DNA of 64,000 bases, from positions 125,386 through 189,385 of the forward strand of contig JAGOQJ010000002.1 in NCBI GenBank assembly GCA_017991595.1, read 5' to 3'. The notes beneath the pieces are model-generated. The model worked only from the letters and a program-made list of their open reading frames with translations, was not told the origin of the DNA and searched no databases. This document shows, one piece after another, positions 36,617 to 45,810 of this stretch; within the stretch, counting starts at the first letter, position 1, and each line of letters begins with the position of its first letter. The DNA is from Candidatus Didemnitutus sp. (GTDB lineage Bacteria > Verrucomicrobiota > Verrucomicrobiia > Opitutales > Opitutaceae). Both the position numbers and the translations under genes were made by a program.

Positions 36617-39049
36617 ATGAACACGCTGCTCCGCTCCGCCACCCGTTCCCTGCTCCACTCGCCCGGCTTCACCGCGGCCACCGTCCTCACGCTGGCACTC
36701 GGGCTCGGCGCCACGACCGCGATCTTCTCGGTCCTTTACGCCGTGTTGCTGCGGCCGTTCGCCTATCCGGACGCCGACCGCCTCGTCGTGATGTGGCAGA
36801 AGGGACCGCAGATGGAGATGTCGATCGCGTGGCCCACGGCGCAGGATTGGATGAAGGACAACCAAGCCTTCACCGCGCTCGCTGTCCATCGCCGCGACCG
36901 CTTCAACCTCTCCGAGCCCGGCCGTCTCGCAGAGAACGTCAACGGCGCCTACGCCGCCGCTTCGCTCTTTGACGTCGCCGGCATCGCGCCGCTGCGCGGG
37001 CGCTACTACACGGCCGACGAGGACAAGGCCGGCGCTGAGCCCGTCGTCGTGATTTCCGAGCAACTCTGGGAGCGCCGCTTCGGACGCGATCCGTCGCTGC
37101 TCGGGCGCACGATTCCCGTCGACGGCGTGGCGCGCACCGTGATCGGCATCGCTCCGGCTTCGCTCGGTCTGCCGCGCCAAGCGGAGGTGTGGCTGCCGAT
37201 CGCGCCCTACGCCGCCACGCAGAGCAGTTGGCAATCGCGCGGCAACAATCCCGGACTCTACAGCTTGGCGCGCATGAAACCCGGCGTGACGATCGATCAG
37301 GCCCACGCCGACCTCGAGCGCATCTACGTCGGCTTGCGCAAGGATTTCAGTCACCTGCAGGACGTCACCGCCCGGGTGCAACCCTACCACGAGAACCAAA
37401 CTGGTGCCTTCCGCACGGGCCTGTGGGCCCTGCTCGGCGCCACGCTGTTCGTGCTCGCGATCGCTTGTGCGAACGTCGCCGCCCTCTTCATCACGCGCGG
37501 CATCCGGCAGGAACGCGACTACGCCGTCCGCTCCGCGCTCGGTGCCAGCCGCGGCCAGCTCATCCGACAGATGCTGGCGGAATCACTGCTCGTCTCCCTC
37601 GCCGGCGGCGTGCTGGCGCTGGCGCTGGCCCAAGGCTCGCTCGGCCTCATCCGCACGTTGGTGCCGGCGGATTCGCCGCGGTTTCAAAACATCGAACTCA
37701 ACGGCTGGGTGCTCGGCTTCTCGTTCCTCGCCGCCGTTGTGTCGGGAGCCTTGGCCGGGCTCTGGCCCGCACTGAAGCTCGCGCGCACCGACGTCCGCGC
37801 CGCCTTGCACGAGGGCAGCCGCGGCGCGACAGCCGGCAGCGGCGTGCGGCGCTTTCTCGTCGGCGCCCAAGTCGCCCTCACGCTCGTGCTGCTCGCCGTG
37901 AGCGGTCTGATCCTGCGCAGCCTTGAGCGGATGCAGAACGCGCCCCTTGGTTCCGATGCGTCGTCGACGCTCACGTTCTCCGTCTCGCTGCCGGGCAGCC
38001 GTTATCAAACGCCGCGCGACGCCGCCACGGAGCCGCGCACACCGACGCCTGCGCAGCGCTTCTACCAACGCTTGGAGGAGGAACTCCGCGCCCTGCCCGG
38101 CGTCGTCAGTGCGGCGGTGAGCACCACGCCGCCGCTCAACGCCGGTTGGCAATCCTCGTTCGCCATCGAGGGCGTGCACCAACCCGATGCGGACAACAAG
38201 CCGCTCGCGGAGATGAACATGGTGACGGACGACTATTTCACGACCTTGCGCGTCCCGCTGTTGCGTGGCCGGACTTTCGGCGCGTCCGACACGACCGGCC
38301 CGCTGGTCTGCATCGTCGATCAAGCCTTCGCGGAGCGTTTCTGGCCGGGGCAGGATCCGCTGGGCAAGCGCGTGCACTGGGGCGTGAGCGATGAAGAGGA
38401 CAAGAACTGGTTCACCGTCGTCGGCGTCGTGCCCACGGTGCGCGTCTATGGTTACGGCGAACCGGCCGCCCGGCCGCAGGCCTATTGGTCCATCCGGCAA
38501 TTCGCCTGGCTGCGGCAAGTCGCCTTGGTGCGCACGGAGGGCAACCCGCGCCTGCTCGAACGGTCGATCCGCGAGCTTTTCGCGCGGCTCGACCCGGACA
38601 TCGCTCTCTACGAACTCTCGACGATGGAGGAGCAGGTCGCCTCGACCTACGAGAACACCACGCTCCAATCGCGTCTGCTCACCGGCTTCGCCGCGCTGGC
38701 CTTCGTGCTGGCGCTGACCGGGCTCTACGGCGTCGTGGCCTACGGCGTGACGATGCGGCGGCGCGAGATCGGCGTGCGCATGGCGCTCGGTGCGGGCGGC
38801 GGCTCGGTCGTGCGGTTGATGCTGCGCCAAGGGCTCGTGCCGCTGGCCATCGGAGTCGCCGCCGGCGGCTTGGGTGCCTTCATCGCCGGTCGCGCGCTCC
38901 GCAGCCAGCTCTACGGCGTCGCGCCGTTCGACGCGCCCAGCTTCCTGCTCGCCGCCGCGCTGCTCGGCTTGTCTGCCTGGATCGCCACCTGGTTGCCGGC
39001 CCGGCGCGCCGCGCGGGTCAACCCCGTCGAAGCCCTGCGCGCGGACTGA
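36617..39049 (+). CDS. Duplicated MacB-type permease (ADOP family), copy 3
   Basis: 810 residues. N-terminal helix in GFTAATVLTLALGLGATTAIF, FtsX unit 1 with RDYAVRSALGASRGQLIRQM (less conserved than its siblings) and unit 2 with REIGVRMALGAGGGSVVRLM, ending WLPARRAARVNPVEALRAD. The second periplasmic domain has a short Pro/Thr insert (DAATEPRTPTPAQR). Start ATG 76 bp after copy 2; the gap holds no recognisable promoter. Confidence 0.93.
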   Translation: MNTLLRSATRSLLHSPGFTAATVLTLALGLGATTAIFSVLYAVLLRPFAYPDADRLVVMWQKGPQMEMSIAWPTAQDWMKDNQAFTALAVHRRDRFNLSEPGRLAENVNGAYAAASLFDVAGIAPLRGRYYTADEDKAGAEPVVVISEQLWERRFGRDPSLLGRTIPVDGVARTVIGIAPASLGLPRQAEVWLPIAPYAATQSSWQSRGNNPGLYSLARMKPGVTIDQAHADLERIYVGLRKDFSHLQDVTARVQPYHENQTGAFRTGLWALLGATLFVLAIACANVAALFITRGIRQERDYAVRSALGASRGQLIRQMLAESLLVSLAGGVLALALAQGSLGLIRTLVPADSPRFQNIELNGWVLGFSFLAAVVSGALAGLWPALKLARTDVRAALHEGSRGATAGSGVRRFLVGAQVALTLVLLAVSGLILRSLERMQNAPLGSDASSTLTFSVSLPGSRYQTPRDAATEPRTPTPAQRFYQRLEEELRALPGVVSAAVSTTPPLNAGWQSSFAIEGVHQPDADNKPLAEMNMVTDDYFTTLRVPLLRGRTFGASDTTGPLVCIVDQAFAERFWPGQDPLGKRVHWGVSDEEDKNWFTVVGVVPTVRVYGYGEPAARPQAYWSIRQFAWLRQVALVRTEGNPRLLERSIRELFARLDPDIALYELSTMEEQVASTYENTTLQSRLLTGFAALAFVLALTGLYGVVAYGVTMRRREIGVRMALGAGGGSVVRLMLRQGLVPLAIGVAAGGLGAFIAGRALRSQLYGVAPFDAPSFLLAAALLGLSAWIATWLPARRAARVNPVEALRAD

Positions 39050-39190
39050 GGGTGCGTCGCGCGGTGTGGTCACGGTCCTATCCTGCCGCGGCGCTAAAAT
39101 TTGGAAAATTTTCGCGACTTTGGAGCGCGCGGCCGTGTTTTGCCCGCAACCCGGCCCCACCCGGGCTGCACCACCACCCGCCCCGCCGCC

Positions 39191-41758
39191 ATGTCCACCT
39201 TGTTGCAAGACTTCCGCTTCGCCTTCCGCCTGCTCGCGAAAAGTCCGGGCTTCACCGCCGTCGCGGTGTGCACGCTCGCGCTCGCGATCGGCGTCAACTC
39301 CGCCATCTTTTCACTCGTCAACGGCCTGCTGCTCAAGCCGCTCGCTTGGGAGAAGCCCGAGGAGGTCGTCAGCGTCTTCACCGCCCGCAAGGAGGCCAGC
39401 CGCGACTACCGCCAGTTCTCGCACGCCGAATATGCGGCGCTGAAGGACACGACGGAGGTCTTTGCCGATGTCGCCGCGGTGAATTTCGCGCTCGCCGGCA
39501 TCGGTCGCGAAGCCGGCGACATGCGCCGCAGCTTCATCTTCATCGTTTCGGAGAACTTTTTCTCGCTCATGGGCGCGCGGCCCGCCGACGGACGCTTCTT
39601 CAACGCCGAGGAAGCCAAGCCAAACCGCAACATTCCCGTCGTCGTTGCCAGTTATTCGCTCTGGCAGCGCATGGGCGGACGCGAGGATTTCGTCGGCAGC
39701 ACGATCCGCGTCAACGACCGCCCGCACACGGTCATCGGCGTCGCGCCCAAGGGCTTCTCGGGCATCAGCGCGCTGATCGCGCCCGAAGTCTGGCTGCCGC
39801 TCGGGCAGTTCGACCAGATCGCCGCCGCTTTCGGCGACTCGGAGATCCGCGACCTCACCAGCGCAAAGAACTACACACTCAACGTGATCGCCCGCCTCCA
39901 ACCAGGCCTGACGCTTGAGTCGGCCAAACCCCGTCTGCCAGTGCTGGAGCAGCGCCTCACCGCCCTCCAGCCGCCCGACGCGCAGGGCACGCGCGAGCTC
40001 CAACTCACCGAGCCGAGCAAATTCAGCATCAGCACCACGCCCAGCGACGACGGTCCGGTGGGGCTCATCGGCACGCTGCTCATCGCCATGGCCGGCGTCG
40101 TGCTGCTCATCGCCTCGCTCAATCTCGCCAACATGCTCCTCGCCCGCGGCACGGCGCGCGCCCGCGAGATGGCCGTGCGCCTCGCCATCGGTGCCACCCG
40201 CTGGCAGATCATCCGCCAGCTCATGGTCGAGGGCCTGCTGCTTGCGCTGCTTGGCGGCGCCGCCGGCATCACGCTCGCCTACTGGTCGAATTCGCTGCTC
40301 GAAAATTCGTTCCAGACGCTCTTCAGCTCGATGAACTTCTCCATCGTCGGCGGCCTGCAGCCCGACGGTCGCGTGGTGGCCGCCACGTTCCTCGCCTGCC
40401 TCGTCGCCACGCTGCTCTTCAGCCTCGGACCCGCGCTCAAGGCGGCGCGCACCGATGTCGTCACCGACTTGAAGTCGCAGGGCGCGGAGTCCACCGCCAC
40501 GGGCCGTTTCAACCGCTTCTTCGCGCCGCGCCACCTGCTCGTCATGGCGCAGATGACGCTCTCGCTCGTGCTGCTGTTCAGCGCGGGACTCTTCCTGCGC
40601 GGCGCGCTCAAGGCCGGCAGCCTCGACCTCGGCTACCAGCCGCAGGGCCTGTTGCTCGCGGAGGTCGATTACTCGCTGACCAACACGCCGCGCCCAGAAG
40701 GGCTCAACCGCATGACGACGCTTGCCAGCCGCGTCCGCGCAGCACCCGGCGTGCAGGCCGCCGGCTTCTCCACCTTGGTGCCCTACGGCAACATCACGAA
40801 CATGGCGCGCATCATGCCGGCCAACCAGCCCATGCCGGACACGACGGACCCCAAGGCCCCGCGCCCGGGCGCATCCGGTATCTACACCTCGATCTCGCCC
40901 GGCTACCTTGACGCGCTCGGTGTGCGCCTCCTGCGCGGCCGCGACTTCACCGAGACCGAGGCGCGCGAGGCGGACTCGCCCGGCGTCTGCATCATCGACG
41001 AAGGACTCGCCCAGAAGCTGTTCCCCGACTCCGATGCCCTCGGTCAGCGCGTGCGCTACACGCAGCCACGCTCCGAAGGCCCCAACGAGATGGAGATCGT
41101 CGGCATCGTCTCGCGCCACCGCCACGACGTGACCGACAACCCCGACGGCGCCTACGGCCCGTCGCGCCGGCTCTACGTGCCGCTCGGCCAGAATTACAGC
41201 GCCGGCGTCTTCCTCGCCGTGCGCTATGCGACACCCGACGACGCCATCGCCCGCGCCAACATCGCCGCGTTGCGCCAGGAGATGCGCACCGCCGACGCCG
41301 CCCTGCCCTTGCTCCAGATCGTGCCCGCCACGCACTTTCTCGACCGCGCGGTCACGCTCTGGATCGTGCGCCTCGGCGCGGTGCTGTTCGGCGTCTTTGG
41401 CGCCATCGCGCTGCTGCTCGCCATCGTCGGCGTCTACGGCGTGAAGGCCTACGCGGTCGAGCGCCGCACCCGCGAGATCGGCATCCGCATGGCACTCGGC
41501 GCCGACCGACGCGACGTTTTCGCTCTCATCATGAAGCAAGGCGCGTTGCAGACCGCCTGCGCCGTCGCGCTCGGTGTGGCGCTCTCGCTCGCCGTCGGAC
41601 AAGCGCTGGCAGCGATTCTTTTCCAAGTCAGCCCGATGGATCCCGTCGCACTCGGCTCCGCCGCCATCGTGCTCGCGGCCGCCACGCTCCTCGCCTGCTT
41701 CCTGCCCGCCCGGCGCGCCACCCGCGTCAGCCCCACCACCGCGCTGCGCTCCGAGTGA
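39191..41758 (+). CDS. Duplicated MacB-type permease (ADOP family), copy 4
   Basis: 855 residues. Opens MSTLLQDFRFAFRLLAKSPG; unit 1 has REMAVRLAIGATRWQIIRQL, unit 2 REIGIRMALGADRRDVFALI; ends FLPARRATRVSPTTALRSE. The first periplasmic domain resembles that of copy 5 (SANYF/SENFFSLMGA type), so copies 4 and 5 look like the closest pair. The 141-bp gap before it contains a small AT-rich palindrome (TTTGGAAAATTTTCGC) of unknown meaning. Confidence 0.93.
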   Translation: MSTLLQDFRFAFRLLAKSPGFTAVAVCTLALAIGVNSAIFSLVNGLLLKPLAWEKPEEVVSVFTARKEASRDYRQFSHAEYAALKDTTEVFADVAAVNFALAGIGREAGDMRRSFIFIVSENFFSLMGARPADGRFFNAEEAKPNRNIPVVVASYSLWQRMGGREDFVGSTIRVNDRPHTVIGVAPKGFSGISALIAPEVWLPLGQFDQIAAAFGDSEIRDLTSAKNYTLNVIARLQPGLTLESAKPRLPVLEQRLTALQPPDAQGTRELQLTEPSKFSISTTPSDDGPVGLIGTLLIAMAGVVLLIASLNLANMLLARGTARAREMAVRLAIGATRWQIIRQLMVEGLLLALLGGAAGITLAYWSNSLLENSFQTLFSSMNFSIVGGLQPDGRVVAATFLACLVATLLFSLGPALKAARTDVVTDLKSQGAESTATGRFNRFFAPRHLLVMAQMTLSLVLLFSAGLFLRGALKAGSLDLGYQPQGLLLAEVDYSLTNTPRPEGLNRMTTLASRVRAAPGVQAAGFSTLVPYGNITNMARIMPANQPMPDTTDPKAPRPGASGIYTSISPGYLDALGVRLLRGRDFTETEAREADSPGVCIIDEGLAQKLFPDSDALGQRVRYTQPRSEGPNEMEIVGIVSRHRHDVTDNPDGAYGPSRRLYVPLGQNYSAGVFLAVRYATPDDAIARANIAALRQEMRTADAALPLLQIVPATHFLDRAVTLWIVRLGAVLFGVFGAIALLLAIVGVYGVKAYAVERRTREIGIRMALGADRRDVFALIMKQGALQTACAVALGVALSLAVGQALAAILFQVSPMDPVALGSAAIVLAAATLLACFLPARRATRVSPTTALRSE

Positions 41759-41800
41759 CGTTTTCTCCAACCTTACTTAATACGTAAAGATCCACCGCCC

Positions 41801-44401
41801 ATGACCAGCCTGCTCCAAGACCTGAAATTCGCCCTGCGTCTCCTTGCCAAAGCGCCCGGCTTCACCGTGGCGGCCGTCGCCGTGCTGGCCATCGGCATCG
41901 GACTGAACACTGCGATCTTCAGCACCACGTATTCTCTCGCGTTCAGCCCGCGGCCCTTCGCCGAGCCCGAGCGCGTCGTGCAGCTCTACACGCACGACCG
42001 CAAGGAGCCGACCAACTACCGCGCGTTCTCCTACCCGATCTACCGCGCGCTGGCGCAACGCACGGATCTCTTCTCCGGCGTGCTGGCGCACAACCTGACG
42101 ATGGTGGGCATCGGCGAAAAGGGCGAGGCGCGGCGCTCGTTCTCCTCCATCGTGAGCGCGAATTATTTCGCGCTGCTGGGTGTGCCACTGGCAAAGGGCC
42201 GGCCGTTTACCCCGGAGGAGGAGCGGCCGGGCGCCGAGGCGCAGGTTGTGATCGCGAGCCATCAGTATTGGAAACGCACGGGCTTCGACCCGCAACTGGT
42301 CGGTTCGACGATCCGTATCAACGAGCGGCCGTTCACTGTCATTGGCATCACGCCGGAAGGCTTCAGCGGCACGATGATGCTGGTCGGACCGGAACTCTAT
42401 TTTCCGCTCAGCGTGTTCTCCAGCCTGAGCAACGATTTCGACGGTCCGGAGAAGCGCACGCTTGAACGGGCCGACACCTACAATCTCTTCCTCGTCGCCC
42501 GGCTGGCCGACGGCGTCTCGCGCGAGGCGGCCACGGCGGCACTCGGGGCGCTCGGACAGGCGCTCGAGACTGATTTCCCGGCCGAGTTCCGCGAGAAGAC
42601 CGTCTCCCTGGGCACGCTGCCGCGCCTGAGCACGAGCACGTCGCCGAGCGAGGAGTCCACGATTTCGCTGCTCGGCATCATGCTGTTGAGCATGTCGGGC
42701 GCGGTGCTGCTTGTCGTTTGCCTGAACCTCGCGGGCCTGCTGCTCGCACGCGGCCAGGCGCGGCGGAAGGAATTCGCCATCCGCCTCGCCCTCGGCGGCG
42801 GGCGGGCCCGACTCGTGCGCCAGCTTTGCGTCGAAGGCGGCGTGCTCGCCCTGGCGGGCGGCGGACTCGGGTTCCTGCTCGCCAGCACCGCGAACAGCTG
42901 GCTCGCCGCCGCGCTCAGCATGCGTCTGCCAGTGACGCTCTTCCTCTCGCCCAACGCCTCGCCGGCCATCATCGGCGCGAGCCTCGCGTTCTGCGTGCTC
43001 GCCACGGTGTTCTTCGCGCTCGGGCCGGCGTTGAAGCTCTCCCGGACCGACGTGTTGACGGACCTCAAGGGCCAGCCCGGCGAAGGCACGCCGACCGTGC
43101 GTCGGCGCTGGCTGCCGCGCCATCCGCTCGTTGTGACGCAGATCGCGCTGTCGCTGGCGTTGCTCGTGGCCGCGAGCCTCTTCGTGCGCATGGCGCTGCG
43201 TTTGGCGGAGACTGAGAGCGGCGTCTCGGCGGACAACACCGTCGTCGTCGAGGTCGATTCCAGCCTTGGCGGGTTTGACGAGACGCAGGGCCGCCACCTG
43301 TTCAACGCCATCAACGGACGCCTCGCCGCGCTGCCGGGCGTGCAGTCGGCCAGCGTTGGCGCGATCATCCCGTTCGGCATGGTGCACATCGGCCGCGCCG
43401 TGCAGCGCGCCGGCGTGAATCCGCCGGCGGACGCCAAGCCCGTCACCGCGGCCGAAGGTCTCGCCTTCGATGCGCGCTGGAACGCCGTCGGCGCCGATTA
43501 CTTCGCCACCCTGGGCCTGCCGTTGCTGCGCGGGCGCGCTTTCTCCGCCGCGGAGGCCGAATCGCCCGGCGCTCCTGCGGTCGCGATCATCGACGAGGTG
43601 CTGGCGCGCAAGCTCTGGCCGGAAGGCGATGCGCTCGGACAACGCATCCAGTGGGCCGACGCCGAGGCGCCGCGCGCGGCGTCGAACCAGCAAGGCGGCA
43701 TCGGCGAACAGCAGGACATCGCCGCCCGCGCGCACGAGTCGCGTCTGATCGAGATCGTCGGCATCGCACGGGCAACGCGCGATGACTTCGGTCAGAAGGA
43801 AGCGGGCAACTCCATCTACGTGCCGTTCGCGCAGGGGTTCCGTCACAATGTCCATTTCCACGTCCGTCCGGCGCAGGACAGCGCGGCCGCCGCCGTGGCG
43901 TTGCTCGACCCCGTGCGCCGCGCCGTGCGTGAAGCGGCGCCGGGCGTGCCGATGTTCAAGGTGCAGACCTATCGCCAGCACGTCGACGGCAACCTTGAGG
44001 CGTGGATGACGCGACTGGGTTCGACGTTGTTCGCGTTCTTCGGCGTCGTCTCGATGCTGGTGGCCGTCTTGGGCATCTACGGCGTGAAGGCCTACTCGGT
44101 GTCGCGCCGCACGCGGGAGATCGGCGTGCGCATGGCGCTCGGCGCCCATCCCGGTGCGGTGCGCGCCATGATCCTACGCGAAGGCGCGACCATCGCGGCC
44201 AGCGGCATCGGCCTCGGCTTGCTGCTGGCGCTCGCGACCGCCCGCGCCATGTCGGCGCTGTTCGTCGACGTGGCTGCTTTCGACCTACCCGTGTTCGCAG
44301 CTGCGGCCGTGGCCTTCGGCGTGGCGGCATTGTGCGCCTGCTGGATCCCGGCCGCGCGGGCAACGAAGATCAATCCGCTGGACGCCCTCCGTGCCGAGTA
44401 A
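41801..44401 (+). CDS. Duplicated MacB-type permease (ADOP family), copy 5
   Basis: 866 residues, the longest copy. Opens MTSLLQDLKFALRLLAKAPG; unit 1 has KEFAIRLALGGGRARLVRQL, unit 2 REIGVRMALGAHPGAVRAMI; ends WIPAARATKINPLDALRAE. The second periplasmic domain carries an extra Gln/Ala-rich loop (AASNQQGGIGEQQDIAAR). It begins 42 bp after copy 4 and is followed by a large hairpin, so it is probably the last permease of the first group. Confidence 0.93.
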   Translation: MTSLLQDLKFALRLLAKAPGFTVAAVAVLAIGIGLNTAIFSTTYSLAFSPRPFAEPERVVQLYTHDRKEPTNYRAFSYPIYRALAQRTDLFSGVLAHNLTMVGIGEKGEARRSFSSIVSANYFALLGVPLAKGRPFTPEEERPGAEAQVVIASHQYWKRTGFDPQLVGSTIRINERPFTVIGITPEGFSGTMMLVGPELYFPLSVFSSLSNDFDGPEKRTLERADTYNLFLVARLADGVSREAATAALGALGQALETDFPAEFREKTVSLGTLPRLSTSTSPSEESTISLLGIMLLSMSGAVLLVVCLNLAGLLLARGQARRKEFAIRLALGGGRARLVRQLCVEGGVLALAGGGLGFLLASTANSWLAAALSMRLPVTLFLSPNASPAIIGASLAFCVLATVFFALGPALKLSRTDVLTDLKGQPGEGTPTVRRRWLPRHPLVVTQIALSLALLVAASLFVRMALRLAETESGVSADNTVVVEVDSSLGGFDETQGRHLFNAINGRLAALPGVQSASVGAIIPFGMVHIGRAVQRAGVNPPADAKPVTAAEGLAFDARWNAVGADYFATLGLPLLRGRAFSAAEAESPGAPAVAIIDEVLARKLWPEGDALGQRIQWADAEAPRAASNQQGGIGEQQDIAARAHESRLIEIVGIARATRDDFGQKEAGNSIYVPFAQGFRHNVHFHVRPAQDSAAAAVALLDPVRRAVREAAPGVPMFKVQTYRQHVDGNLEAWMTRLGSTLFAFFGVVSMLVAVLGIYGVKAYSVSRRTREIGVRMALGAHPGAVRAMILREGATIAASGIGLGLLLALATARAMSALFVDVAAFDLPVFAAAAVAFGVAALCACWIPAARATKINPLDALRAE

Positions 44402-44407
44402 CCCATC

Positions 44408-44454
44408 GCCTCCGCCTGCGCGCACCTCGTCGTGAGGCGGGCGCAGGCGGAGGC
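44408..44454 (+). terminator. Large hairpin ending the first permease group
   Basis: Perfect 14-bp arms GCCTCCGCCTGCGC (44408-44421) and GCGCAGGCGGAGGC (44441-44454), with a smaller stem CCTC/GAGG inside the loop, starting 7 bp after the stop codon. Only a short T run (ATTTTC) follows about a dozen bases later, so termination may be partial and allow read-through to the next gene. Confidence 0.5.
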
Positions 44455-44507
44455 TCGCGGCGCGCATTTTCTCGTAACTTTCGCCCCGGACTGCGGGTAT
44501 TCCCGGC

Positions 44508-45269
44508 ATGACCCGCTTCGCCTCCCGCTTTTCCGCCCTGTTATTCGCCTGTGCCGTGCTTCTCGTCCCGGCCGCCTCCGCCAAAGTCACAGAGACGTTC
44601 TCCCGCACCTACCCGCTCAAAGCCGACGGCGTCGTCTCGCTGACCAACGTCAATGGCTCCGTCGAGATCACGGGTTGGGATCGCGACGAGGTCAGCATCG
44701 AGGCGGAGAAATCGGCCTCGACCGCCGAGGGCTTGCAGCTTCTCGCGATCGACATCGAGCACTCGCCCGACCGCCTCGCGATCAAGACCACGCACCAGAA
44801 AGCCTGGCAGGTCTGGAAACACAGCAAGGCGCAGGTCCACTACAAGATCAAGGTCCCGGCCGGCGCCTCGCTGCGCAAGATCGACGTCGTCAACGCCACC
44901 ATCCGCGTCAGCGGCGTGCGCGGCTACGTCGACCTCGATTCGGTGAACGGCGCCATCAAGGCCGAGGGTCTCGCCGCAGGCGGACGCTTCGACACTGTCA
45001 ACGGTTCCATCACCGCATCGTTCACCGCGCTGAAGGCCGACGACCGCATCGTGCTCGATACCGTCAACGGCAGTTGCACGGTCGTGCTGCCGGTCGGCTC
45101 CACCTTCTCGCTCAACGCCGATTCCGTGAACGGCGGCATCTCCTGCGATTTCCCGCTCAAGGTCACCAAGTCCGGCCGCAACAAGCTCGTCGGCACCGTC
45201 GGTGCGGGCGGCGCGTCCGTCGTGCTCGACTCCGTCAACGGCGGGCTGCGCGTGAAGAGCGCAGAGTGA
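44508..45269 (+). CDS. Exported DUF4097-like beta-repeat protein
   Basis: 253 residues. Signal peptide cleaved near ASA (about residue 25), then a beta-solenoid of short repeats carrying a recurring V-N-G triplet (TNVNGSVEITG, DSVNGAIKAEG, DTVNGSITAS, DTVNGSCTVVL, DSVNGGISCDF, DSVNGGLRVKS). This is the DUF4097 / putative adhesin pattern seen in cell-envelope proteins near stress regulators. It follows the first permease group by 106 bp across a hairpin. It could be a periplasmic or surface partner of the transporters, or of the stress response; no direct evidence distinguishes these. Confidence 0.85.
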   Translation: MTRFASRFSALLFACAVLLVPAASAKVTETFSRTYPLKADGVVSLTNVNGSVEITGWDRDEVSIEAEKSASTAEGLQLLAIDIEHSPDRLAIKTTHQKAWQVWKHSKAQVHYKIKVPAGASLRKIDVVNATIRVSGVRGYVDLDSVNGAIKAEGLAAGGRFDTVNGSITASFTALKADDRIVLDTVNGSCTVVLPVGSTFSLNADSVNGGISCDFPLKVTKSGRNKLVGTVGAGGASVVLDSVNGGLRVKSAE

Positions 45270-45404
45270 TCCCGCCAGCGCGTGCAGCGCCGCGCGGTAT
45301 TCGTATCGCCTCGGTTGCCGTCGTGCTTCTGCACCGCGCAAGCGCATCGCGCTCCGACGTGACGCGACGCAACGCGCGCTGCCGCACACGGGGCAGTGAA
45401 TTCT

Positions 45405-45418
45405 TCCCATTCCTGGGA
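45405..45418. promoter_or_regulatory. Upstream activator palindrome (UAS 3)
   Basis: TCCCATTCCTGGGA, perfect TCCCA-N4-TGGGA. Its centre is exactly 106 bp upstream of the -24 GG of the promoter at 45516. The flank CGGA...TTTCGTTT...CAGG after it is shared with the element at 55937. Confidence 0.78.
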
Positions 45419-45515
45419 CGGAGGTTTTTCGTTTTCAGGCCGGGCCGGCTAAGCGACGAAGCGATTAAAAGTCACAAATCTCTTCAGTGGAGCGATTAGC
45501 GCGCACTGAGCGGGT

Positions 45516-45531
45516 TGGCATGTGGCTTGCA
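45516..45531 (+). promoter_or_regulatory. Sigma-54 promoter of the second permease group
   Basis: TGGCATGTGGCTTGCA: a near-perfect sigma-54 element with GG and GC 10 bp apart and the canonical TTGCA -12 box. Predicted transcription start about 45542. Confidence 0.87.
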
Positions 45532-45542
45532 AACGGTGGCGC

Positions 45543-45791
45543 GTGCCCCTGTCGACGCACTCTCTCCAATTCCGGGTCCACACGCGCGTGTTGCTGACTC
45601 TCGTGATCGCCATCGCGGCGGTCTGGTGCCTGTGGACCGTCGCTTGGTCCGATGTGGCGATGCCCGCCGCGCCCTCCACCGCGGCCACATCCAGCCACAC
45701 CTCGCTGCGAGTCCAGCGCACGCGGCTCATGGCCGAGCACAAGGTCCTGTGCACGCCCGCGGCGGCGGACCACCACTTCTTCCTGCAGTAA
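45543..45791 (+). CDS. Small single-span membrane protein
   Basis: 82 residues from a GTG at 45543, or 67 from a GTG at 45588. One hydrophobic helix (VLLTLVIAIAAVWCLWTVAW) and a polar C-terminal tail with two late Cys/His patches (LCTPAAADHHFFLQ). The earlier GTG at 45522 lies inside the sigma-54 promoter and cannot be used from it. If 45543 is the start the mRNA is essentially leaderless. First gene of the second permease group, 19 bp before a permease. No family recognised. Confidence 0.5.
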   Translation: MPLSTHSLQFRVHTRVLLTLVIAIAAVWCLWTVAWSDVAMPAAPSTAATSSHTSLRVQRTRLMAEHKVLCTPAAADHHFFLQ

Positions 45792-45810
45792 GCCCGAACC
45801 CCACCTCGCC

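Noticed and set aside
41759-41800. AT-rich TTACTTAATACGTAA between permeases 4 and 5 as a promoter
   Set aside because: No matching -35 element and only 42 bp between cotranscribed genes; composition alone is not enough.
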